This document shows positions 1 to 8,432 of a stretch of DNA of 64,000 nt, in pieces. The position numbers and the translations under genes were made by a program. The stretch covers positions 1 through 64,000 of the forward strand of contig NZ_VISS01000020.1 in the NCBI RefSeq assembly GCF_007827555.1, read 5' to 3'. Below the pieces are notes generated by a model, which saw only the letters and a program-made list of their open reading frames with translations, searched no databases and had not been told where the DNA came from. The stretch's first letter is position 1. Each line of letters begins with the position of its first letter. The stretch is from Aeribacillus composti (GTDB lineage Bacteria; Bacillota; Bacilli; Bacillales; Aeribacillaceae).

Positions 1-405
1 TTTATGTTTTAAAAAATGTCAAATGATAATTTTGTACTTCCCAAAACCATTTACATCAAGCATTTAAACAAGATTTTGGACTGCGAAAGCTGAGTAAATA
101 AAAAAAATTAACTTCAAACTGTGAAATAATTAAAAAGTAAAGTGAATGGCTCTGTCGGTATCATAAAGCTGCCATTATAGACAGCAGCATCTAAATAATA
201 ACGCTGTTCGTCCATTCCTATATTTTAATTTTTCGGAATGAAACTTCCTAAGTTTTGGCTAAAATGATTCTTTTGTGGATCCATATGAATCGATATAATG
301 ATTCCATATCATGTATTGAACAGGAGAGGGAAAAAATCGTTTATGAAAAGGTACATTCATACGAAATCAAAATAGGCGAAAAAATAGAAAGAAGGATGAA
401 GGTGC
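1..405. other. AT-rich non-coding region at window edge
   Basis: I see no convincing gene, hairpin terminator or repeat here. It is the upstream region of the nitroreductase gene, whose ribosome binding site (AAGGATGAAGGTG) lies at its right edge. Confidence 0.5.
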
Positions 406-933
406 ATGAACGTTTTTGAAGCTATACAGAAAAGACGTGAAATGACAAAGTTTCTAGATCAGCCTATACCAAATGAACGGTTGGAGCAAATTTTAGAAGC
501 AGCTTATTTAGCCCCTTCTGGGAACAATCTGCCTTCCAGGGAGTTTATACTTATAACAAATCGTGAAAAGCTTGATGAATTGGCAAACGCCACGCCTTTT
601 GTTTCTTGGTTGAAAGAGGCGAAAGCGGCCATAGCCGTTACAGGCTGCCCGGAAGTGAGCAAATATTGGCTGCAGGACGCCTCGATCGCATGCGGTTTTA
701 TATGGCTGACTGCAACTGAATTAGGTTTAGGGGCTGCTTTTGGTGCGATATATCACTCACAGGATCAAGCAGAATCAAAAAAACGGGAAGATTTTGTCCG
801 GACAGCCTTAAACATTCCATCAGACCGCCGCGTAGTTGCAATATTAGGTTTAGGTTATCCTGAAAAGGAACCGCCCGCAAAAGAAATGGTTCGGAAGGAA
901 TCTATTATTCATTATGAACGGTTTCAAACGTAA
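406..933 (+). CDS. nitroreductase family protein
   Basis: A 175-residue FMN-dependent nitroreductase-family oxidoreductase, probably cytosolic and NAD(P)H-using. The N-terminal AIQKRRE segment, the APSGNN motif at residues 36-41, the central ATELGLG segment and the C-terminal GLGYPEKEPPAKE segment are hallmarks of the short, typically homodimeric members. The ATG follows AAGGATGAAGGTG at good spacing. It stands alone and converges on the LysR gene downstream. The substrate cannot be told from sequence: nitroaromatics, quinones or flavins are all possible in this family. Confidence 0.85.
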   Translation: MNVFEAIQKRREMTKFLDQPIPNERLEQILEAAYLAPSGNNLPSREFILITNREKLDELANATPFVSWLKEAKAAIAVTGCPEVSKYWLQDASIACGFIWLTATELGLGAAFGAIYHSQDQAESKKREDFVRTALNIPSDRRVVAILGLGYPEKEPPAKEMVRKESIIHYERFQT

Positions 934-956
934 TTACGTTTGCGGAAATTTTGAAA

Positions 957-993
957 AACCTTTTTCCAAGCAACATATGTAAGGAAAAAGGTT
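957..993. terminator. inverted repeat between convergent genes, weak terminator
   Basis: AACCTTTTTCC at 957-967 pairs perfectly with GGAAAAAGGTT at 983-993 around a 15-nt loop. It lies between the convergent nitroreductase and LysR genes, where a bidirectional terminator is expected. There is no long T-run on either side, so the call is tentative. Confidence 0.4.
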
Positions 994-1012
994 ATACGAG
1001 TGTCATAGCATT

Positions 1013-1885
1013 TTATGGAATTTTTTGAAAATCGAGCTTTTCCATAAACTCGACAAACGCTTTCACAAATTTCAGTTGGATCGATTCCTTGTGATAAAAC
1101 ATCCAAGTTTTTCTTAAAATGGGCTTCCCATTTTTCGATTTCAGATCGATTTTATAAATATCGTCGGCATCATCTAAAATCAAGCTTGGCAAAATAGCGT
1201 AACCTAATCCGTTCAACACCATTTTTTTGCACGTATCTGCTTTATCGACTTCGATGCTGATCAATGGTGGTTGGGAGTAATTCTCAAACCACCAATTGTC
1301 CACTGCCGTTTTTAGCAAGGGATCCATCCGGTAATCAATTCTCGGCAAATTTGGAAGCTCCCGGAGATCTATTTTGTCTTTAGAAGCAATACAAATGGAT
1401 TCCTCAAATAGTAATCGTTTTTGATCGTTCCAGCTGTAAGCTCCTTTTACGAAAGCGACATGGACTTCGTGGCTGTGGATCAAATGGGCTATCTCGCTGC
1501 TCGAGCCTGTCAGGACCTTAAATTCAATGTCGGGATACTCGTTTTTAAAAAGCTTTAAAAGACCGGGGAGTTTATAATCTGTAAAGTAATTGGAAACCCC
1601 TAATCTTAATGTGCCGGTTACTCGGTTCTCCATGTTCACAACATTTTCTTTTATTTTTTGTATTTTCAGCAGCATTTGATTCGCACATTTCGCTAAATAT
1701 TCTCCTTGCGGGGTAAATTCAACTCCCCGCCTTCCTCGATGAACAATCTGTACACCGAATTCCTTTTCAATTTGCTGAAGCCGGTTTGTTAAAGCTGGTT
1801 GAGAAATATATAAATTTTTTGCAGCTTTTGTAATGTTTTTTTCGTTGTAGAGAACTTTCAAAATAAGCCAGTCTCGATCATCCAT
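1013..1885 (-). CDS. LysR family transcriptional regulator
   Basis: About 290 residues in the usual LysR layout: an N-terminal winged HTH (NITKAAKNLYISQPALTNRL, then RRGVEFTPQGE) and a C-terminal periplasmic-binding-protein-like effector domain. The longer reading frame reaches back to 1927. I choose the ATG near 1885 (MDDRDW) because AGAGGTGATG lies just before it. It is divergent from the AbrB-type membrane protein gene at 2030, about 145 bp apart, which is the classic arrangement for a LysR regulator controlling its neighbour. The effector is unknown. Confidence 0.85.
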   Translation of the reverse strand: MDDRDWLILKVLYNEKNITKAAKNLYISQPALTNRLQQIEKEFGVQIVHRGRRGVEFTPQGEYLAKCANQMLLKIQKIKENVVNMENRVTGTLRLGVSNYFTDYKLPGLLKLFKNEYPDIEFKVLTGSSSEIAHLIHSHEVHVAFVKGAYSWNDQKRLLFEESICIASKDKIDLRELPNLPRIDYRMDPLLKTAVDNWWFENYSQPPLISIEVDKADTCKKMVLNGLGYAILPSLILDDADDIYKIDLKSKNGKPILRKTWMFYHKESIQLKFVKAFVEFMEKLDFQKIP

Positions 1886-2029
1886 CGTCATCACCTCTCT
1901 TTTTCCATCAATAATTTTTATAATCATGCATAGATTATTGATATTTTATTTATATCTAAAAAAAGTATACAATATGTTTGTAGCAAGTTCGAATGCCGCA
2001 AGATATTTTGTTTAGAAAGAAGGATTGAA

Positions 2030-3175
2030 ATGATACGAACGAAAGGTTTCTTGCGCAATGTTTCGTTTATTTTATTCAGCAGTATTGGAGGATTGCTTTT
2101 ATCTCTAACAGGCCTTTCCATCGGCTGGATGCTCGGAACATTGGTGATGGCAGGGGCTTTTTCATTTTGGAGCCATACCAATTCAACATCGTCCGATGAC
2201 AAGTATGTTTTGCCCCGATTTTGGATGAATGCTGGGCAATTTATTTTGGCGATTGAATTAGGGCAAAAAATCAATTTAACGGTTATAGATATTTTTAGAG
2301 ATCATTGGATGTCCATCATGACAATGCTTCTCTTGTCCATTGTTTTCTCGCTGCTGTCTGGACTCGTTTTGTGGAAGTTCAGTCATACAGATTTATTGAC
2401 TAGTTTGTTCGGAACGGTGCCCGGGGGCTTGTCTGTTATACCAGGCATAGCAGAAGAAGTCGGGGGCAACATTGGTGTCGTCAGCATTATACAAACGATG
2501 CGGGTATTTTTAGTAGTGCTTGTGATCCCGTTTCTTGTTTCTTCATTTGCGGTCCATTCTGAGAAGCTTGAAGTTTCGAACAACCAATCAGCGTTCATTT
2601 TTCCTAGCTTGGAAATGGACGAAATGATTTGGACGGCAGTATTGGCACTAGGGGCATTGGCAGGGTATTACATTGGAAAGCGGCTGAAGTTCCCTGCACC
2701 TTGGCTCGTTGGCGGAATGCTTGGTGCTGCTAGTATTCAAGCAGCCGGCTCATCATTTGCAGGCCACAACTTGACTCCATGGTGGCCGAACATTTTGATC
2801 ATAGCGGCGCAAGTTTTCATCGCTGCAAGCATCGGCTCGAAATTTCATAAAAAGATGTTTACAGGGCTAGGGAAAACAATGGCGGTTGCTTTATTCAGCA
2901 CGATTGGTTTAATTCTTTCCTTGTTTATTTGCGCTTTTATTGTTTCAAAGCTGACTGGAATAACCTTTGTCACAGCAGTTCTTGCATTTGCGCCGGGCGG
3001 TATTACGGAGATGGCTACAACAGCCGCTGTACTTCATGAAGATTCAACATTTGTTGTGGTCGTTCAAGTACTGCGCATTGTGTTAGTATGCATCGCAGTA
3101 CCTCCATTGATCAAACTGCTCCATCAAAGAAGATTGCGCAATAGAGCACATTCGCATGCAGCAAGAAATATTTGA
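2030..3175 (+). CDS. AbrB family (Gneg_AbrB_dup) integral membrane protein
   Basis: A 381-residue, very hydrophobic protein with about ten predicted membrane segments. It contains two related halves, each with a proline-glycine-glycine motif: GTVPGGLSV in the first half and FAPGGITEM in the second. This internal duplication defines the family often named 'AbrB family transcriptional regulator' or 'ammonia monooxygenase', names that are misleading because the protein is membrane-embedded and is most simply read as a transporter. It is unrelated to the DNA-binding protein AbrB. The ATG follows GAAGGATTGAA. It probably answers to the divergent LysR regulator. Confidence 0.75.
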   Translation: MIRTKGFLRNVSFILFSSIGGLLLSLTGLSIGWMLGTLVMAGAFSFWSHTNSTSSDDKYVLPRFWMNAGQFILAIELGQKINLTVIDIFRDHWMSIMTMLLLSIVFSLLSGLVLWKFSHTDLLTSLFGTVPGGLSVIPGIAEEVGGNIGVVSIIQTMRVFLVVLVIPFLVSSFAVHSEKLEVSNNQSAFIFPSLEMDEMIWTAVLALGALAGYYIGKRLKFPAPWLVGGMLGAASIQAAGSSFAGHNLTPWWPNILIIAAQVFIAASIGSKFHKKMFTGLGKTMAVALFSTIGLILSLFICAFIVSKLTGITFVTAVLAFAPGGITEMATTAAVLHEDSTFVVVVQVLRIVLVCIAVPPLIKLLHQRRLRNRAHSHAARNI

Positions 3176-3267
3176 TTGACATTAGGAACTTAAGACATGA
3201 AGCTTTTCAAGACTGACAGCTTCAAGTAAAATGGTAAGCGATGAATCTAATAGAAAGAGTGGTTGAG

Positions 3268-3546
3268 ATGAAATATTTTGTCGTATTATTGCCGATGAAA
3301 GATGAAGAAAAAAGCAAAGCGTTTCGGAATGATCACTTGAATTATTTAGAGCAGAAAGGAAAAGAAGGAAAAATATTTGCAAAAGGCAGATTTACCGACG
3401 GCACAGGCGGTATGGTGATTTATCGCGCCGGCTCTTTTGAAGAGGCCGAAAAGCTTGCGAAAGAAGATCCATATGTTGTGACTGGCGCTAGAGGGTATGA
3501 GATTCACGAATGGGAAATGGTCAGCGACGCAGTGCTCCCAAATTAA
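3268..3546 (+). CDS. YciI family protein
   Basis: About 92 residues from the ATG at 3268. An upstream in-frame ATG at 3241 would add nine residues that do not look like the family, whose members start MKYFVVLL. The fold is a ferredoxin-like alpha/beta domain. A conserved histidine (RNDHLNYL, near residue 23) and the segment GRFTDGTGGMVIYRA are typical. Members resemble muconolactone isomerase or dye-decolorising proteins, but no activity can be assigned here. It is a single gene followed by a strong terminator. Confidence 0.75.
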   Translation: MKYFVVLLPMKDEEKSKAFRNDHLNYLEQKGKEGKIFAKGRFTDGTGGMVIYRAGSFEEAEKLAKEDPYVVTGARGYEIHEWEMVSDAVLPN

Positions 3547-3593
3547 GATTTTGATAGGAAAGCCGTTGTAGAATGATAGAACATTTGCATCGG

Positions 3594-3619
3594 TGCTGTC
3601 CGTTAGTCTCTAAAATAAA
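3594..3619. repeat. IS-end-like sequence, copy 1
   Basis: GCTGTCCGTTAGTCTCTAAA and the following bases closely match 21329-21354. The 13-mer GTCTCTAAAATAA is identical in both. In both places the match is followed at once by a strong terminator hairpin. GGGGCTGTCC-type ends are common in Bacillus insertion sequences, so this is read as a solo end left by an old insertion. Confidence 0.45.
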
Positions 3620-3620
3620 T

Positions 3621-3660
3621 CCCTTAGAGAAAAAGAGCTGTTTTTCTCTAAGGGCTTTTG
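3621..3660 (+). terminator. strong Rho-independent terminator
   Basis: CCCTTAGAGAAAAA at 3621-3634 pairs perfectly over 14 bp with TTTTTCTCTAAGGG at 3641-3654 around a six-base loop, and CTTTTG follows. It ends transcription of the YciI gene. Confidence 0.85.
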
Positions 3661-3779
3661 TATGTTTACGATTTTTCTCAAAAAAACAGTTCGCAGATGC
3701 CGGCTGCTTTCAATATGCTGTGGGCTGAAGGCACAATTCTGATAACATTTATATGCAAAAAACAATCATCAGAATTTTC

Positions 3780-3820
3780 TTGACTTATTTGTTATTATTA
3801 TCGATAATGATAATAATAAC
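3780..3820 (+). promoter_or_regulatory. promoter with 30-bp palindromic operator over the -10
   Basis: TTGACT (3780-3785) and GATAAT (3803-3808) are 17 bp apart. The -10 is exactly the centre of a perfect hyphenated palindrome: GTTATTATTATC at 3791-3802 and GATAATAATAAC at 3809-3820. A protein bound here would block RNA polymerase. The HTH regulator encoded by the second gene of the operon is the best candidate. The AT-rich GATAAT repeats also resemble Fur-family boxes, which is the main alternative. Confidence 0.65.
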
Positions 3821-3841
3821 ATAAATAAAGGAGAAATTAAC

Positions 3842-4798
3842 ATGATTGAACAATTTATCAGCTTTCAAAGCTGCGGATATGAGTTAAAAGGAACGTTATC
3901 CGTGTTACAGAACAGCCAAAAAAAGCCGGCTATTCTCATTCTTTCCGGTTCTGGTCCGTTGAATCGCGACGGCAATGATGCAAAAGGAAAATTCCAGTTG
4001 AATATATATAAGCAATTGGCATCATTTCTTACTTCTTTAGGATTTATCGTGTTGCGATATGATAAAAGGGGAGTTGGTGAAAGCGGCGGCGATTATTTAT
4101 CTGCAGGAATGTGGGATTTCGTCCGGGATGCAGCTAGCGCTGTACAATTTTTAAAACAACATCCGCTTGTTGATGAAAATCGGATCATTGCCTTGGGGCA
4201 CAGTGAAGGAACAACATTGGCAGTTGCTTTAAACACCTTGGAGAAAATGGATGGGCTCATTCTTCTCTCAGGGGCAGGGGAGCGGCTGGAAGAAGCTTTA
4301 ACGAGACAGAGAAAGCTTGTGTATGAAGCTTTAAACAATGTAACAGGTTTAAAAGGAAAAATGATCCGCATGTTTAACATCGAGCAAAAAAACGAAAAAA
4401 AGGCGAATGCCCTTTTTGAAAAAATCATGCAATCTGATCAAGATGTGATCAAAGTTGGTTTTCAAAAAATAAATGCTAAATGGTTTCGGGAGCATTTGCA
4501 ATACGATGTGCTCGAAGATTTGAAAAAAATAGAATGCCCTGTTTTGGCCATTACCGGTGACAAGGACGTTCAAGCTGATCCGGAAAAGCTCAACCGCCTC
4601 CCCGCTATAGTGAAAGGGGAGTTGGAATATTATATGATTCAAAATATGGATCATTTATTGAAAAAACAAGAAGATGAGATTAATATGTTGAAAATGAAAA
4701 AAAATTATATCAAAAATGCGGATCAACCGCTTCACGAAGAGCTTTGCGACCATTTGCAAAAATGGTTGAACAAACGGTACAATGAGGTGTTTTCATGA
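3842..4798 (+). CDS. alpha/beta hydrolase (serine esterase type)
   Basis: A 318-residue cytosolic alpha/beta hydrolase. The oxyanion-loop motif LSGSGPLNRDGND lies near residues 34-46, the nucleophile elbow GHSEGT places the serine at 121, the acid is in TGDKD (about 240-242), and the histidine is in MDHLL (271). The layout resembles the peptidase/esterase group often annotated as BAAT- or YqiA-like hydrolases. The ATG follows AAAGGAGAAATTAAC. Its stop overlaps the start of the HTH gene by four bases, so the two are co-translated. The substrate is unknown. Confidence 0.8.
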   Translation: MIEQFISFQSCGYELKGTLSVLQNSQKKPAILILSGSGPLNRDGNDAKGKFQLNIYKQLASFLTSLGFIVLRYDKRGVGESGGDYLSAGMWDFVRDAASAVQFLKQHPLVDENRIIALGHSEGTTLAVALNTLEKMDGLILLSGAGERLEEALTRQRKLVYEALNNVTGLKGKMIRMFNIEQKNEKKANALFEKIMQSDQDVIKVGFQKINAKWFREHLQYDVLEDLKKIECPVLAITGDKDVQADPEKLNRLPAIVKGELEYYMIQNMDHLLKKQEDEINMLKMKKNYIKNADQPLHEELCDHLQKWLNKRYNEVFS

Positions 4799-5337
4799 TT
4801 GAATCAAAAGCTGCTTTAATCTTGCATCCGGTACGGATTCGGATCATTCAAACATTGATCGGAAAACGCTTGACTGTGCAGGAAATAATGGAGTTTCTGC
4901 CGGAAGTTCCGCAAGCATCCTTGTACAGACATTTAAAAAAACTTGAAGAAGCAAAGCTGATTGAAATCGTTGAGAAAAGAAAGATAAGGGGAACAATAGA
5001 AAAAGTTTATGCCTTGCCGGATGAAACGATTGGGCTCGAAGACAGCGATTTGCAGCATATAAGCAGAGATGAACATTTGAACATATTTATGAGATTTATC
5101 GCCAATATTTTAGCGGATTATGAGAGATATTTACGACAAGAACAAATCGATCTCCTAAAAGATGGAGTGGGATTTCGGCAGGTTCGCTTTTATGCAAGCG
5201 ACGAAGAGTTTTTTCAATTTGCTGAAACTGTCAACCGAGCGATGAAAAAGCTAATGGGAAACCAGCCTGCTCATAACCGAAAAAAAAGAATTTTTACATC
5301 TATCATCATGCCGGAAGCAGAAGAAAAATTAAAATAG
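4795..5337 (+). CDS. ArsR-like winged-helix transcriptional regulator
   Basis: A 180-residue protein with an N-terminal winged HTH (HPVRIRIIQTL, then EVPQASLYRHLKKLEEAKLIEIVEKRK, then a KIRGTIEKVYAL wing). The C-terminal part is longer than in ArsR metal sensors and is probably a ligand-binding or dimer domain. No cysteine metal site is visible. It overlaps the hydrolase gene by ATGA and has GAGGTG as ribosome binding site. Its likely target is the palindrome at 3791-3820, which would make the operon autoregulated. That link is inferred from context. Confidence 0.75.
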   Translation: MIESKAALILHPVRIRIIQTLIGKRLTVQEIMEFLPEVPQASLYRHLKKLEEAKLIEIVEKRKIRGTIEKVYALPDETIGLEDSDLQHISRDEHLNIFMRFIANILADYERYLRQEQIDLLKDGVGFRQVRFYASDEEFFQFAETVNRAMKKLMGNQPAHNRKKRIFTSIIMPEAEEKLK

Positions 5338-5472
5338 TGCAGTCTTTTTTATCCGCTTTGATTGGAAATGAAAAGCTAATCAATATGGATCAAAACAGGA
5401 GGATTATGTTCTGAATGAGCTATAACTAGAAAAATTGGGGAAGCGATCTGATTGTTGCTTCGGAATTGTCAT

Positions 5473-5601
5473 GGGGCTGTCCAGAAAGTCAAAATCCACT
5501 GAAAACGAAACATCATAAGCATTGATATATCAACGTATCAACGTTTCTAAAACATTAAAGGGGCGTCTATAAGCCGGAAAATCGACTTATTAGACTGCCC
5601 C
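5473..5601. repeat. 129-bp MITE-like element, copy A
   Basis: Bounded by imperfect terminal inverted repeats, GGGGCTGTCC at the left and AGACTGCCCC at the right. A second, divergent copy lacking the right end is at 34468-34568; GGCTGTCCAGAAAGTCAAA, an A-rich ACATCAT block and GTCTATAAGC are shared in the same order. It codes for nothing. It sits directly upstream of the orphan hsdS gene, so it may mark where a former hsdM/hsdR region was lost. Confidence 0.6.
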
Positions 5602-5638
5602 ATAAAGTTTCAAAATTAATGCATGTGGAGGAATTTAT

Positions 5639-6886
5639 GTGGCGAGCTGGAAGAAAGTTCGGCTTGGTGAGATTGTTCAAATAAATCCTGAATCATTAAC
5701 GAAACAATTTCCCTTTCAAATGATCGATTACATCGATATTTCGTCTGTTGGAACAGGCGAACTGAGGGAGACATCGCAATATTTGATTCATGAAGCGCCC
5801 AGCAGAGCAAAAAGGCTGGTTCGAGCAGGCGATACAATTCTTTCGACCGTCCGTCCGAATCGAAGATCCTTTTTGTTTTTAAAAAATCCGAAAGAAAATC
5901 AAGTTGTATCGACCGGTTTTGCGGTTCTTCGGCCTACGGAGCATATTCATCCGAGGTATGTGTATTACCTTATTTCCAATCAATCTTTTACAGATTATTT
6001 AGTTTCTCAGGAACAGGGAGCTGCGTATCCGGCTGTCAGCATGGATTCTATTAAAAATGCGCTCGTATTGCTGCCGGACATGCGGACGCAAGAGAAGATT
6101 GCGGACATATTAGGAACAATTGATGATAAAATTGAACTGAATATCAAGATAAATAAAACGATCGATGAAACGATCATGACACTTTACAAATACTGGTTCA
6201 TAGAGTTTGGGCCTTTTAAAGATAGAGGGTTCGAAATTTCTGAATTGGGAATGATTCCGAAAGGATGGAAGGCAGGAACATTAGGTGAAGTTATAGAATT
6301 ACAAAATGGATATGCTTTTAAAAGCAAGGAATGGAAATGTGAAGGCATACCTGTAATAAAAATAAAAAATATTGTCCCGCCTTTCATCAACAAAGAAGAT
6401 GCAGCATATGTAGATCCATCTTTATTCCATCGATTAGATCGTTTCAAAATTACACAAGGAGATCTGCTCATTGGGCTAACAGGCGCTGAAATCGGGAAAT
6501 GCGGCATTTACTATTTTGAAGAACCCGCATTATTAAATCAACGTGTCGGCAAATTTTATTCTAGCGTGCACGAAATGAATACATTGCCATTTGTCTATGC
6601 CATAACTAAATTGCCGGATTTCCGCCAAAAAATTTTAGATCGGTCTACTGGATCTGCACAGCCGAATGTCAGCGCGGATGAGATAAAAAAAATGAAAATT
6701 GTGCTTCCGCCGGATGATATTTTAAAAAAATTTATACGTTTCACCAGCAATTATTATGCGATGATGATACATAATGCCAATGAAAATGACCGGCTCAAAA
6801 AATTGCAAAACGCTTTGCTGCCCCGGCTTTTATCAGGGGAGATGGATGTATTAGATGCTGAAAAGCATGTTGCTAACATGCTGTAA
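5639..6886 (+). CDS. hsdS: orphan type I restriction-modification specificity subunit HsdS
   Basis: A 415-residue DNA-specificity subunit with the standard two-target-domain layout. The first target-recognition domain covers about residues 1-150. A conserved central helix follows (RTQEKIADILGTIDDKIELN, about 150-170). The second target-recognition domain starts after IPKGWKAGTLGEVIEL, and the protein ends in the usual distal helix LQNALLPRLLSGEMDV. Translation starts at GTG 5639 behind GGAGG (5627-5631). No hsdM or hsdR lies beside it, which is unusual because HsdS has no activity alone. It could serve a methylase encoded elsewhere or be a stranded relic. Both halves look intact. Confidence 0.85.
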   Translation: MASWKKVRLGEIVQINPESLTKQFPFQMIDYIDISSVGTGELRETSQYLIHEAPSRAKRLVRAGDTILSTVRPNRRSFLFLKNPKENQVVSTGFAVLRPTEHIHPRYVYYLISNQSFTDYLVSQEQGAAYPAVSMDSIKNALVLLPDMRTQEKIADILGTIDDKIELNIKINKTIDETIMTLYKYWFIEFGPFKDRGFEISELGMIPKGWKAGTLGEVIELQNGYAFKSKEWKCEGIPVIKIKNIVPPFINKEDAAYVDPSLFHRLDRFKITQGDLLIGLTGAEIGKCGIYYFEEPALLNQRVGKFYSSVHEMNTLPFVYAITKLPDFRQKILDRSTGSAQPNVSADEIKKMKIVLPPDDILKKFIRFTSNYYAMMIHNANENDRLKKLQNALLPRLLSGEMDVLDAEKHVANML

Positions 6887-6900
6887 AATGATAAATAAGT

Positions 6901-6932
6901 TCCAAAAGAGGGGGATTGTTCCCCCTTTTTGG
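6901..6932. terminator. bidirectional terminator
   Basis: CCAAAAGAGGGGGA and TTCCCCCTTTTTGG form a near-perfect stem with one bulge and a tight loop. It lies between the convergent hsdS and XRE genes and is T-rich on the + side of the stem. Confidence 0.7.
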
Positions 6933-6939
6933 AATACTG

Positions 6940-7278
6940 CTACTTATCTTTCCAGTTCAATAGGAGATCCAGCATGTTTAGTATGAATTTTTGATCTTCA
7001 ACCGGCCTTGCCTGAAGTTTTGTAATAATTTGCGACAAAGTATAATCTGGTTTTTTTGAATTTGGTTGAATAGATTTAAATAATTCCTCTAAAGAAACCT
7101 CAAGCGCCGTTGCGATTTTGTTAATACTTTCCAATGTTGCGTTTTTTTCACCTCTTTCTAATTGTCCAATATAAGTAGCATGTAGATTTGCTATATCTGC
7201 TAATTCTTCTTGACTCCACCCTTTCTGCTTGCGAAAATTTCGGATTCTTTCTCCGATTATTTGCTGTATTTTAGTCAT
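6940..7278 (-). CDS. XRE family HTH regulator
   Basis: A 112-residue protein whose first 65 residues are a Cro/CI-type HTH (IRNFRKQKGWSQEELADIAN, then HATYIGQLERGEKNATLESI). About 45 residues of helix follow. The sequence GQLERGEKN is close to controller (C) proteins of restriction-modification systems and to SinR-like regulators. The neighbouring orphan hsdS makes a restriction-linked role conceivable, though the two genes converge. The ATG follows AAGGAGTGACGGTTC. Confidence 0.8.
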   Translation of the reverse strand: MTKIQQIIGERIRNFRKQKGWSQEELADIANLHATYIGQLERGEKNATLESINKIATALEVSLEELFKSIQPNSKKPDYTLSQIITKLQARPVEDQKFILNMLDLLLNWKDK

Positions 7279-7452
7279 GAACCGTCACTCCTTGGGGATA
7301 ATAGTGATTCCTTTTTACAATCTACTATGAGAGTTAAGCCCCCAAGAGACTATTGATATTAAAAGTATTAAAATATATACTAAAAATATGAAATATAACA
7401 TTAGACATTATCCGAAATAGGTCTATAGATAGACGTCTAGGAGGTTCTTCCA

Positions 7453-8175
7453 TTGGTTAAATGGGAAATTAGAAGGATAAAAGAAATTATAGATAACAAA
7501 TCATTTTGTCATTTTTTTCAACCTATTTATGAATTAAAAGAATCAAAAATATATGGATACGAAGCTTTGCTTCGCTGCAAATATTTTTCCGATCCGGAAA
7601 TTTTGTTTCAAATCGCCCGTGAATGCGGTTTTTTATATGAACTGGATACTTGCTCCATTCACAATGCAATAACATCGATGGGAGACCTGCAGCAAAAGCT
7701 GTTTATTAACGTATTTCCATCGACGATTGTTCATCATTCTTTTACCCAATTTATAAAAAAAATAAACCTTTTTTTTCAGTCGACCGAAAAAGTAGTTTTT
7801 GAAATAAATGAAAGTGAAAAAATCGAAAATATTGAATTGTTGAAAAAAAATATTCAATTTTTAAAAGATGAAGGGTATAAAGTTGCCGTTGATGATTTCG
7901 GAAAAGGTGAAATATCGTTAGAAACCATTGTCGATTTAAACCCGCATTATATTAAAGTCGATCGTTCTTTAGGCCAAAATTTATATAATTCGGGCAAAAA
8001 TCAAGATGTTATTAAAAAGCTTTTATTTCTTTGCGAACGTACCAATATGAAACTAGTTTTAGAAGGAATTGAGAAAAAAGAAGATTTAGACATGGCTAAA
8101 GCATTGGGGGTTCATTACGCTCAAGGATATTTATTAGGCGAGCCGAAGCCGATGAGGGAAAATACAAAAAAATAA
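7453..8175 (+). CDS. EAL domain protein, probable c-di-GMP phosphodiesterase
   Basis: A 240-residue stand-alone EAL domain with no sensor or membrane segment. The catalytic signature looks complete: EALLR at 37-41, N86 in INVFP, E117 in FEINE, DD at 147-148 in VDDFGKG, K168 in IKVDRS, E204 in LEGIE and Q224 in QGYLLG. It is therefore probably an active enzyme that hydrolyses cyclic di-GMP, which in bacilli affects motility and biofilm. Translation starts at TTG 7453 behind AGGAGG. It lies upstream of a chemoreceptor gene, though a 380-bp gap with its own promoter separates them. Confidence 0.85.
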   Translation: MVKWEIRRIKEIIDNKSFCHFFQPIYELKESKIYGYEALLRCKYFSDPEILFQIARECGFLYELDTCSIHNAITSMGDLQQKLFINVFPSTIVHHSFTQFIKKINLFFQSTEKVVFEINESEKIENIELLKKNIQFLKDEGYKVAVDDFGKGEISLETIVDLNPHYIKVDRSLGQNLYNSGKNQDVIKKLLFLCERTNMKLVLEGIEKKEDLDMAKALGVHYAQGYLLGEPKPMRENTKK

Positions 8176-8404
8176 TTGCTGCTTATTCATAGTAAATGAA
8201 TTAGAAAAATAAATTTTATCGGATCGAACATATAGACTATTTTCAGATTATTTTTGCTTCATTGACGTAAAAGAACCGCACTAAATGAACGATAAAATTA
8301 ATGAAAACGCTTAAATAAAGGATTATCGGTTCATTATATTTTTGACCATATACGTTCGATGTTAGCTAAAAAAATACATATTTGACAATAAATGATTAAT
8401 TAAC

Positions 8405-8432
8405 TAAAAAAAGTATGTTTAGAGGCCGATAA
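8405..8432 (+). promoter_or_regulatory. sigma-D-like promoter of the chemoreceptor gene
   Basis: TAAA at 8405-8408 and GCCGATAA at 8425-8432 are 16 bp apart. This is nearly the Bacillus sigma-D (motility) consensus, TAAA-N14-16-GCCGATAT, which is established for chemotaxis and flagellar genes. A leader of about 115 nt would follow before the start codon. Confidence 0.7.
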
